The translations under genes were made by a program, and so were the position numbers. DNA of 47,754 bases from a virus, in IMG/VR virus record IMGVR_UViG_3300026183_000009, positions 1-47,754 of that record; one strand, written 5' to 3'. A model generated the notes under the pieces. It had not been told where the DNA came from. It did no database searches and saw only the letters and a program-made list of their open reading frames with translations. Shown piece after piece: positions 30,142 through 36,905 of the stretch. Each line of letters begins with the position of its first letter. The stretch's first letter is position 1.

Positions 30142-30985
30142 AACACTTGTAGATGATATCTATAAAGTTATTGGTTCTTTAGCCGATAATAAACCTATAG
30201 AAATATCTGAACAAGACTACGAAGACTTTGGTAAGGCTATGTCGGATGCATTAAGACATTGGGCAACTCCTTCATCAGAAGCTAAACCAACAATTAGAAT
30301 GTCTAACGTTGGTAAGCCATTGAGAAGATTATGGTATGATTTAAATTTAGAAAAGAAAGAAGAACAAAAACTATCTTCACCTATCTTTATTAAGTTTTTA
30401 TATGGTCATTTACTTGAGGTTCTTCTTTTATTCTTTGTTAAACTTTCTGGACACAAAATAGAAAATGAACAAAAAGAAATAAGTATTTCAGGTATCAAAG
30501 GACATATGGACTGTATGATTGATGGTGAAGTTATAGATATTAAATCGGCTTCTGGTTATGCTTTCAAGAAATTTAAAGAAGGCACACTCGGAGAGGAGGA
30601 TGCGTTTGGTTATCTATCGCAGTTAGCTGGATACGAACATGCAGAACAAACCAATAAAGGTGGTTTTCTTGTTATGAATAAAGAGACAGGAGAACTGACA
30701 ACTTTTATTCCTGATGATTTAGATAAACCAAACATTACAACAAAGATTAAAACTGTTAAATCAGCTATTGCTAAAAAGACACCACCTCAAAGGTGTTACA
30801 ATCCTATACCAGATGGAGCTGCCGGGAACATGAAGCTTCCTAGAGATTGTGTTTGGTGCCCATATAAGTTTGAGTGTCATAAAGATGCTAACGATGGACA
30901 AGGATTAAGAGTGTTTGAATATGCTAAAGGTAATGCATACTTGACACACATAGAAAAAGTACCTAATGTTAGGGAGATAACATAA
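30122..30985 (+). CDS. RecB/Cas4-type exonuclease with Cys cluster (287 aa)
   Basis: Probable 5'-3' exonuclease replacing T7 gp6. PD-(D/E)XK core: H96/E99 in YGHLLEVL, D130 in GHMDCMID, D139-I-K141 in VIDIKSASG, Q167 in YLSQLAGY. RRLWYD near 68-73 is also typical of these phage exonucleases. Four Cys (225, 243, 246, 252) lie in the C-terminal part, C-X17-C-X2-C-X5-C, where RecB/Cas4 relatives hold an Fe-S or Zn centre. Unlike Cas4, no Cys is seen at the N-terminal position. Confidence 0.83.
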   Translation: MKKKTVETLVDDIYKVIGSLADNKPIEISEQDYEDFGKAMSDALRHWATPSSEAKPTIRMSNVGKPLRRLWYDLNLEKKEEQKLSSPIFIKFLYGHLLEVLLLFFVKLSGHKIENEQKEISISGIKGHMDCMIDGEVIDIKSASGYAFKKFKEGTLGEEDAFGYLSQLAGYEHAEQTNKGGFLVMNKETGELTTFIPDDLDKPNITTKIKTVKSAIAKKTPPQRCYNPIPDGAAGNMKLPRDCVWCPYKFECHKDANDGQGLRVFEYAKGNAYLTHIEKVPNVREIT

Positions 30986-31263
30986 TGAATGGTAGAAAAT
31001 CAAAAAAAGTAAGACATAAAGCAAAGCTTTTGTTTATTGAATGGATTGGTTCTTTTTTAAAAGAAGAAGATAAAAAACAAATTAATTTACAAAACTTTAC
31101 AGAGCTTTTGCCTGACGAAACCCATGTATATGCCAATAGAAGATTAATGCATTCAGCATTTTCTTTTAGATGGTTCATCAAGTATGTTAAAATCTTAAGC
31201 AAAAATAAGGCTATAGATGATATCAAACTTACAGATGTGATGGAGTATGCGAGGGTATCGTAA
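30985..31263 (+). CDS. Unknown 92-aa basic protein
   Basis: ATG shares a base with the previous stop, RBS GGGAG. Starts NGRKSKKVRHKAKLLFIEWIG and continues DKKQINLQNFTELLPDETHVYANRRL then FSFRWFIKYVKIL. Small proteins of this appearance sit between exonuclease and endonuclease I in marine podoviruses (from memory). It may be DNA-binding by charge. Overlaps endonuclease I by 17 bases. Confidence 0.72.
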   Translation: MNGRKSKKVRHKAKLLFIEWIGSFLKEEDKKQINLQNFTELLPDETHVYANRRLMHSAFSFRWFIKYVKILSKNKAIDDIKLTDVMEYARVS

Positions 31264-31678
31264 GCCTAGAAAGATAAGACCTGTTGAAAAAGATATACCT
31301 AGTGGATACGATTCCAAATGGGAATATAATTTACATCAGACTGTCTTAAAAGAATGGGAACATCATGGCGACAAAGTCAATTACATAGTTGAACATAACT
31401 ATGAGCCAGACTTTATCAAAGTCATAAATGGTATTGAATATCTTTTAGAAGCCAAAGGTCGCTTCTGGGACTACAACGAATACAACAAGTATGTTTGGAT
31501 TCGTAAGTCTTTAAAAGATAATCAAGAATTGATATTTTTGTTTTCTAATCCTTATGCTCCAATGCCTCAAGCAAAGAGACGTAAAGATGGAACAAAAAGA
31601 ACACATGCTGAGTGGGCAGAGAAAAATAATTTTAAATGGTATACGGAGGAAACATTACCCGATGAATGGAAAATATAA
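31247..31678 (+). CDS. Endonuclease I, Holliday-junction resolvase, T7 gp3-like (143 aa)
   Basis: Resolves branched DNA and degrades host DNA. Catalytic set by position: E26 (SKWEYNLHQ), D55 (NYEPDFIK), E68 and K70 (YLLEAKGRF), matching the T7 gp3 arrangement E20, D55, E65, K67. Length (143 aa) is near T7's 149. Basic C-terminal part (AKRRKDGTKRTHAEWAEKN) as in the family. Its end overlaps the DUF3310-like gene by 17 bases. Confidence 0.92.
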   Translation: MRGYRKPRKIRPVEKDIPSGYDSKWEYNLHQTVLKEWEHHGDKVNYIVEHNYEPDFIKVINGIEYLLEAKGRFWDYNEYNKYVWIRKSLKDNQELIFLFSNPYAPMPQAKRRKDGTKRTHAEWAEKNNFKWYTEETLPDEWKI

Positions 31679-31931
31679 ATTTAACGAAGATAAAATAATA
31701 AAACAAATAAAAGAATATGTTGATGGCACTTACAATCAGCACTATGCTAATGGTAAGTATCAAGCAACAGATATGATAATTGATGCCGGACACGGAGAAA
31801 GTTTTGCTATCGGGAATATCATGAAATATGCTATGAGATGTGGTAAAAAAGATGAAAAGAAAAAAGAGCTTATGAAAATAGTGCATTACGCAATCATAGC
31901 TCTATACATAGAGGAAAATAATGGAAGATAA
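31662..31931 (+). CDS. DUF3310-like protein (89 aa)
   Basis: Start at 31662 (MNGKYKFNEDKIIKQIKEYV) preferred: ACGGAGG lies about 12 bases upstream and the longer frame runs through endonuclease I. The second half matches the phage DUF3310 pattern: E-FAIGN-MKYA-R-GKKD, then LMKIVHYAIIALYIE. Function of the family is unsettled (nucleotide kinase-like annotations exist). It lies directly before ribonucleotide reductase, compatible with a nucleotide-related role. Overlaps nrdA by 11 bases. Confidence 0.8.
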   Translation: MNGKYKFNEDKIIKQIKEYVDGTYNQHYANGKYQATDMIIDAGHGESFAIGNIMKYAMRCGKKDEKKKELMKIVHYAIIALYIEENNGR

Positions 31932-33837
31932 AATAGGTTTAAAACAATATTTGGGTATAAATATTGATTATAATAAAGAAAAAGAGTTGGATAAATTTAC
32001 TTTAGACACTCTTTATGACAGATATTTATTTGAAGAAGGAGGTGAAACACATGCTCAAGAAGCTTTTGCAAGAGCTGCAGTATATGGTGCAACGTATAAA
32101 TCTGTTACGGACTTTGATTTGGCTCAGAGACTTTATGAGTACAGTTCTGATAGGTGGTTCATGTTTAGCACTCCTATCCTTTCTAATGGTGGAACCAGCA
32201 GAAACGGGCATAAGGCAAGGGGTCTTCCTATTAGCTGTTTCCTCAATTATGTTCCTGACTCTAGGGATGGTTTGTCTTCTCATTACGATGAAAATATATG
32301 GTTGGCTAGTTCAGGTGGAGGGATTGGTGGATATTGGGGAGATGTTAGGAGTAATGGTATTTCTACTTCTAACAATAGTCGTTCTACTGGTTCAATTCCT
32401 TTCATAAAAGTTGTTGATTCTCAAATGTTAGCCTTTAATCAAGGCACAACAAGAAGAGGTTCTTACGCAGCCTACATGAATATAAGTCATCCAGAAATAG
32501 AAGAGTTTATAAACTTTAGAAAAGAATCAGGTGGCGACATTCATCGTAAATGTTTAAACCTACACAATGGTATCAACATAACCAATGCATTCTTAGATGC
32601 TGTTAAGAGAGACGATGATTGGCGATTAGTTGACCCAAAGACCAACAAGGCTGTTAAGACAGTTAAGGCTAGAGATTTATGGTGGCAAATCTTAAATGTT
32701 AGAGCCGAGACTGGTGAGCCTTACATGGTCAATATAGATACCTGTAATGAAGCCATGCCTAAACAACAAAAAGACTTAGGCTTAGATATTAAACAGAGTA
32801 ATTTATGTTCAGAAATAACACTACCTACCAACGAAGAAAGAACAGCAGTCTGTTGTTTATCTAGTGTCAATCTAGAATACTTCGATGACTGGAAAGACCA
32901 TCCTCATTTTATCGGGGACTTAATCACCATGTTAGATAATGTGGTGCAACATTACATAGACAATGCGATAGATGTTGAAACCTTGGGAGGCTACAATGCC
33001 AACTACAAAAGGTTTAGTAATCACGTTAATCCTGATAAAAAGCCTTTCACTAGGTCAGCATTCTCAGCATATCGAGAAAGGTCATTAGGTCTGGGAGCTA
33101 TGGGCTTTCATGCTTATTTGCAAAAGAATAATATTCCTTTTGAGAGTATGTTTGCTGCTAGTTTTAACAATCAAGCCTTTAAGCATATTAAAACACATGC
33201 TAAGAAAGCTTCAAAGTTCTTGGCTGAGATTAGAGGTGAAGCACCAGACGTAGCCGGTACAGGCTTAAGAAACGCACACTTACTTGCTGTAGCTCCTAAT
33301 GCCTCGTCAAGTATTATTTGTGGTGGCACATCGCCTAGTATCGAGCCTTACAGAGCCAATGTCTTTACGCATAAAACATTGACAGGCTCGTATCAAGTTA
33401 AAAACAAACACTTAGAAAAAGTATTAAAAAGTAAAGGTTTAAAAGCAGAAGAAATAAATAATCTATGGAAAGATATCTTTGCTAACAATGGTTCTGTACA
33501 ACACTTAGATATTCTTGATGATAATGAAAAAGAAATATTTAAGACAGCAAATGAGATTAATCAGATTTGGATTATTGAACATGCTCATCAAAGACAAGAA
33601 TATATTTGTCAGAGCCAGAGTGTTAATCTTTTCTTTACTTTACCGAAGGCTACAGAGCCTCAAGAAGTGCACGATGAATACTTACAATACATTAATGATG
33701 TTCACTGGGCAGGAATGCATAAGTTAAAATCTTTATATTATTTAAGGTCAGATGCTGCAAGAGCTGCAGAAAATGTTAATATTAAAATACCTCGAATCAA
33801 ATTAGACGAAGAGGGTTGTATTGCTTGTGAGGGATAA
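31921..33837 (+). CDS. nrdA: Ribonucleotide reductase large subunit, class I (638 aa)
   Basis: Reduces NDPs to dNDPs. Active site: Cys in LPISCFLNYV (about 103), NLCSEI near 296 (radical Cys), and the partner Cys in CCLSSVNL near 316. Radical-path tyrosines are in LKSLYYLRSDAARAA near 605. C-terminal CIAC pair (633 and 636) for thioredoxin/glutaredoxin re-reduction. The protein begins with the catalytic-domain helix region and is about 120 residues shorter than E. coli NrdA (761), so no N-terminal ATP-cone is visible and dATP shut-off is probably absent. Confidence 0.95.
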   Translation: MEDKIGLKQYLGINIDYNKEKELDKFTLDTLYDRYLFEEGGETHAQEAFARAAVYGATYKSVTDFDLAQRLYEYSSDRWFMFSTPILSNGGTSRNGHKARGLPISCFLNYVPDSRDGLSSHYDENIWLASSGGGIGGYWGDVRSNGISTSNNSRSTGSIPFIKVVDSQMLAFNQGTTRRGSYAAYMNISHPEIEEFINFRKESGGDIHRKCLNLHNGINITNAFLDAVKRDDDWRLVDPKTNKAVKTVKARDLWWQILNVRAETGEPYMVNIDTCNEAMPKQQKDLGLDIKQSNLCSEITLPTNEERTAVCCLSSVNLEYFDDWKDHPHFIGDLITMLDNVVQHYIDNAIDVETLGGYNANYKRFSNHVNPDKKPFTRSAFSAYRERSLGLGAMGFHAYLQKNNIPFESMFAASFNNQAFKHIKTHAKKASKFLAEIRGEAPDVAGTGLRNAHLLAVAPNASSSIICGGTSPSIEPYRANVFTHKTLTGSYQVKNKHLEKVLKSKGLKAEEINNLWKDIFANNGSVQHLDILDDNEKEIFKTANEINQIWIIEHAHQRQEYICQSQSVNLFFTLPKATEPQEVHDEYLQYINDVHWAGMHKLKSLYYLRSDAARAAENVNIKIPRIKLDEEGCIACEG

Positions 33838-33839
33838 TT

Positions 33840-33992
33840 ATGGCAGCTAAATGGAATAACGCAACAACACATGTCTCTGTTACTGGTGTTAGAGGCAAGA
33901 AAACATCGCAAGGTAGAAAGAACTTAGCAACTTCTACTATGAACAAAAACTACAAAAGAAACTTTAAGAAATATAGAGGACAAGGCAAATGA
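33840..33992 (+). CDS. 50-aa basic peptide between nrdA and nrdB
   Basis: ATG 3 bases after the nrdA stop, ending ATGA with the next gene. Reads MAAKWNNATTHVSVTGVRGK then a Lys/Asn/Arg tail (KNYKRNFKKYRGQGK). RBS is weak but coupling to nrdA is likely. The precise end-to-end fit and coherent basic composition support coding. No family recognised. Confidence 0.62.
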   Translation: MAAKWNNATTHVSVTGVRGKKTSQGRKNLATSTMNKNYKRNFKKYRGQGK

Positions 33993-34276
33993 CCAGATGG
34001 GATAAAAGAGTTAAAAAACCTAATTGGGAGTCCCTAATCGATTGGGAAAAAGTAAACAATGCTCTTGTTATGTGGGTAGTAACACCAAACTGCATTTTAG
34101 AGAGAGCTAAAGAACGTGGGGTAACTTTGAACGCTAATAGAGAACAAATATATGAATTCTGTTATCAGACAAAAAGAGGTTATGACATGGATATGATTAA
34201 AAGTCATTTTAAAGACTTTGTTATAGAAAACTTAATGACAGAATATGGAGGAAAAGAAAATGAGTCTACTAAGTAA
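33989..34276 (+). CDS. Unknown 95-aa protein between nrdA and nrdB
   Basis: Starts MTRWDKRVKKPNWESLIDWE and continues VMWVVTPNCILERAKERGV and FCYQTKRGYDMDMIKSHFKDF. Mostly helical and soluble. I recognise no domain. It overlaps nrdB by 17 bases. Position hints at an RNR accessory role, unproven. Confidence 0.72.
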   Translation: MTRWDKRVKKPNWESLIDWEKVNNALVMWVVTPNCILERAKERGVTLNANREQIYEFCYQTKRGYDMDMIKSHFKDFVIENLMTEYGGKENESTK

Positions 34277-35231
34277 AAGAGAATATTATAAACCTTTCGA
34301 CCATCAATGGATGTTCGATTATTATGTGCTACAAAATCAAATGCACTGGATGCCTGAGTCAGTACCTTTGCACACAGATGTTAAGGATTGGCAAGAGCTA
34401 TCAAACGATGAAAAGAATTTATTGACACAAATATTTAGATTATTTACGCAGTCTGATGTTGACGTTGGTTCGGGCTACATAGATAAATACATGCGTATCT
34501 TTAAAAAGCCTGAAGCTCGTATGATGATGGCTTCGTTTGCTAATATGGAATCTATTCATCAACATGCTTATAGTCTGTTGTTAGATACTGTAGGAATGCC
34601 TGAGAACGAATATAAAGCCTTTGCTGAGTATGAGGCTATGGCAGACAAGCATGATTATGTCGGGAACTTTAAGCCCTCTAAAGCCAACAAAAAGAGTATA
34701 GCTAAAACACTAGCAGTCTATTCTGCTTTTACTGAAGGCTTACAACTCTTTTCAAGCTTTGCAATCTTATTAAACTTTCCAAGGTTCGGTAAGATGAAAG
34801 GTATGGGTCAAATAGTAACCTATAGCATTAGAGATGAGTCTATGCACGTTGAAGCTATGACCAAGCTCTTTAGAGAGTTTATACAAGAGAATCTAGATAT
34901 TTGGACAGATGAGTTCAAGAAAGAAATTTATGAGATATGTCGAGAGATGGTTAGTCTTGAAGACAAGTTTTTAGACCTAGTATTTGAGATGGGAGATATA
35001 CAGGGTCTAACAAAAGAAGATATGAGAAAATACAATCGCTATATAGCCGATAGAAGATTATTACAATTAGGATTAAAAACTAACTATGACCAAAGAGAGA
35101 ATCCTTTACCTTGGTTAGATGAAGTTATGGGTGTTGAACATCAAAACTTCTTTGAAGGTAGAGCTACTTCTTATATGAAGGCAGGTCTTAGAGGCAGACA
35201 AGGCGATGTGGAGTTTAAGGATGTCGTATGA
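34260..35231 (+). CDS. nrdB: Ribonucleotide reductase small subunit, class Ia-like (323 aa)
   Basis: Provides the tyrosyl radical. Start at 34260 chosen for GGAGG 9 bases upstream. Ligands: D66 or D68 in QSDVDVG, E97 and H100 in NMESIHQH, E159 in FTEGLQLF, E193 and H196 in RDESMHVE. Y104 is at the E. coli Y122 position, four residues after His, so radical chemistry looks standard. The C-terminus ends GDVEFKDVV, a plausible R1-docking tail. Overlaps the next gene by 4 bases. Confidence 0.95.
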   Translation: MSLLSKREYYKPFDHQWMFDYYVLQNQMHWMPESVPLHTDVKDWQELSNDEKNLLTQIFRLFTQSDVDVGSGYIDKYMRIFKKPEARMMMASFANMESIHQHAYSLLLDTVGMPENEYKAFAEYEAMADKHDYVGNFKPSKANKKSIAKTLAVYSAFTEGLQLFSSFAILLNFPRFGKMKGMGQIVTYSIRDESMHVEAMTKLFREFIQENLDIWTDEFKKEIYEICREMVSLEDKFLDLVFEMGDIQGLTKEDMRKYNRYIADRRLLQLGLKTNYDQRENPLPWLDEVMGVEHQNFFEGRATSYMKAGLRGRQGDVEFKDVV

Positions 35232-35437
35232 AATCAAAGGAAGCAAACATTATAAGTTGGAAAATACTTATAGATGAAAAGAACAATATTATTACTGAAA
35301 TCAGTCAAGTTCCTGAAGAGAAAGTAGAAGAAATATTTGGTGAAGATTCTAGATATGTTTTAGCAATACTTAAAAATGCTAAAGTAAAATTAGATGCTTT
35401 ACACTATGAGCTTCAAAAATATTTGAAAAGCTTATAA
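35228..35437 (+). CDS. Unknown 69-aa helical protein, last plus-strand gene
   Basis: ATGA junction with nrdB. Strand-like ANIISWKILIDEKNNIITEISQ followed by long helices (PEEKVEEIFGEDSRYVLAILKNAKVKLDALHYELQKYL). No family recognised. Its stop codon at 35435-35437 lies inside a hairpin that also contains the stop of the convergent gene. Confidence 0.68.
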   Translation: MKSKEANIISWKILIDEKNNIITEISQVPEEKVEEIFGEDSRYVLAILKNAKVKLDALHYELQKYLKSL

Positions 35438-35446
35438 TATTTTTTT
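35415..35446. terminator. Candidate bidirectional terminator at the convergence point
   Basis: AAAAATATT (35415-35423) pairs with AATATTTTT (35436-35444), loop TGAAAAGCTTAT containing AAGCTT. The stem is all A/T and so weak. On plus it is followed by two more Ts; on minus the 3' arm ends in five Ts. Both convergent stop codons are within it. Confidence 0.5.
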
Positions 35447-35908
35447 ACAGCCCTTGGCTTTAGCTCTTCCAAGCACTTCGAAGTTATTAGCAACTACTGA
35501 GGCAGTTAAGAGTGTGCTTAAAGACAAGCTGTCATCGTTTAGTTTGTTTGGTGGGAATAGTTGAAATGTTGGAATAAAAACAATAGCTTTATGTCTAATT
35601 AAATCACTTGTGTCTGGCTTTCGAGGTAGTAAAATATTTGCTTCATAAACACAATTGTATTTAGTAGCTTCCATAGTAGTATAGACATCTAAAGCTTGTA
35701 GGGTCCAGAAAAGCTTCCAGTGCCAAGGAGACACTGTTTCTTTTTCTTCTAATTTAATATTGAATCTTTCTGTTTCAAAGACAGGTGCTTTATAGTGTAT
35801 TTTTTCTAAGTATTCTTTACTGTAGGGTGCTTTAGTAATCTTCCAGTATATGTCTGGTTTATCAGCATAAAGACTAAAACACGAAAGCAAGACTAACCAT
35901 GTCTTCAC
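35432..35908 (-). CDS. Exported protein, possible lipoprotein, lysis-locus end (158 aa)
   Basis: GTG start (GTGA overlap with the holin stop). N-terminal signal: MKTWLVLLSCFSLYADKP; a cut after SLYA is possible, or LLSC could act as a lipobox with Cys 10. The body has WHWKLFWTLQALDVYTTMEATKY, resembling membrane-associated small proteins, and a C-terminal VANNFEVLGRAKAKGCK. Located directly after holin, where spanins are usual, but no Pro-rich or coiled-coil signature is visible. Function unassigned. Confidence 0.72.
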   Translation of the reverse strand: MKTWLVLLSCFSLYADKPDIYWKITKAPYSKEYLEKIHYKAPVFETERFNIKLEEKETVSPWHWKLFWTLQALDVYTTMEATKYNCVYEANILLPRKPDTSDLIRHKAIVFIPTFQLFPPNKLNDDSLSLSTLLTASVVANNFEVLGRAKAKGCKKIL

Positions 35909-36291
35909 TTTTCTCTCGAAACATTCTGAACTTTTTCTATGGTTCTCATGCCTCCTAATCCGAGCATACCCAACAGAACAGTCATGAGACTGCTCATGTC
36001 AAACTCCGGAAGAGCCACCTGATAGCCTGAAAGGGATAGGACAAAAACCAGTATTGGTTGAAGAATGAAGTGATACGCAAGTGCAGAAGCACAGCACCAG
36101 CCAACAAATGGTCGCCATCCAGCAACAAACATGTTTTTGTGAGCAGCTTCAACTTTATTAACTTCAAGTTGAGCCATGTTTGCTTTATGTAGTTCAGTAT
36201 TAAGTTCATGTTGTAGTTTAGCCTTTAAATCTTTATCGGCTACGAATTTGTCCAGTATCTTACTTACTGGTTCTATTAATTTATCAATCAT
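35905..36291 (-). CDS. Holin, three-TM GTA_holin type (128 aa)
   Basis: Forms the lysis pore. Amphipathic N-terminal helices (KLIEPVSKILDKFVADKDLKAKL, HELNTELHKANMAQLEVNKVEA), then GWRPFVGWCCASALAYHFIL (about 58-77), a further hydrophobic stretch ILVFVLSLSGY and a final Leu/Gly segment SSLMTVLLGMLGLGGMRTIEKV. The GWRPFVGW plus terminal GLGGMRTxEK pattern is that of the GTA_holin_3TM family. RBS GGAG. In the lysis locus after the M15 peptidase. Confidence 0.88.
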   Translation of the reverse strand: MIDKLIEPVSKILDKFVADKDLKAKLQHELNTELHKANMAQLEVNKVEAAHKNMFVAGWRPFVGWCCASALAYHFILQPILVFVLSLSGYQVALPEFDMSSLMTVLLGMLGLGGMRTIEKVQNVSREK

Positions 36292-36538
36292 CGTTTAACT
36301 CCAATTCTAAATCTATAACTTCTTTTATAGATTTTAATATTTCATTAGGAATATCAACATCAAAAGTCTTCAAATAATATTGAGACTTTTCATCCATACC
36401 TGAGATTTCTAAGTCTAAACAGGCTTCAAATAAATCTCTGTATGTTTCTCGGTGTAACCAAGGCTTCTCTTTCCTTGCTCTATTTTTACAGTCTTGTTGC
36501 CAAGCCATGTCTAATTGTGCTTCGGTATAAAGAACCAT
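36284..36538 (-). CDS. Unknown 84-aa protein between endolysin and holin
   Basis: Start at 36538 (MVLYTEAQLDMAWQQDCKNR) chosen because GGAG is 8 bases upstream and it overlaps the previous stop as TAATG. Helical, acidic C-terminus (IKEVIDLELELNDD). YTEAQLDxAWxxDCKxR openings occur in small phage lysis-locus proteins (from memory). Function unknown. Overlaps holin by 8 bases. Confidence 0.72.
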   Translation of the reverse strand: MVLYTEAQLDMAWQQDCKNRARKEKPWLHRETYRDLFEACLDLEISGMDEKSQYYLKTFDVDIPNEILKSIKEVIDLELELNDD

Positions 36539-36903
36539 TAATAACTCCAAATACGAGGTGCTGCTCGTGATGTATCCATGTCTAAATGAATAAATCTAGA
36601 ACCGACTGGTCCTTTCTGTGAAATACCAATACGAGGTATTCCATGCTTGAGAGCAACCTCAACGAGGATATAAGCTTCTTCCATACTAACGAGTATGTCT
36701 ACAGCCTTTCCTGATGTATGAGCACCCGGTGAGGCTTTCTTAGCCTCGACAGGATGTTCTGGAGAACGATAACCACTACTAATAAAAAAAGGAAAATCGC
36801 ACTCCTCTCGAATAGCATCAAGCTTTGCCATGAAAGCATTATCCATATGACACTCTCCTGTGTGCTTACATGCTAGTTCTTCTTTTTTAAAATATTTATA
36901 CAT
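36538..36903 (-). CDS. Peptidase M15-type endolysin (121 aa)
   Basis: Zn-dependent peptidoglycan peptidase. Residues 41-50 SSGYRSPEH, Zn ligands H62 (GAHTSGKAVD), D69 and H106 (RFIHLD). This HxxxxxxD...H arrangement is that of the M15_3 (VanY-like) family, common as phage endolysins. Short single-domain, no signal peptide, so it needs the holin for release. RBS is poor (AAGAAA). Confidence 0.9.
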   Translation of the reverse strand: MYKYFKKEELACKHTGECHMDNAFMAKLDAIREECDFPFFISSGYRSPEHPVEAKKASPGAHTSGKAVDILVSMEEAYILVEVALKHGIPRIGISQKGPVGSRFIHLDMDTSRAAPRIWSY

Positions 36904-36905
36904 TT

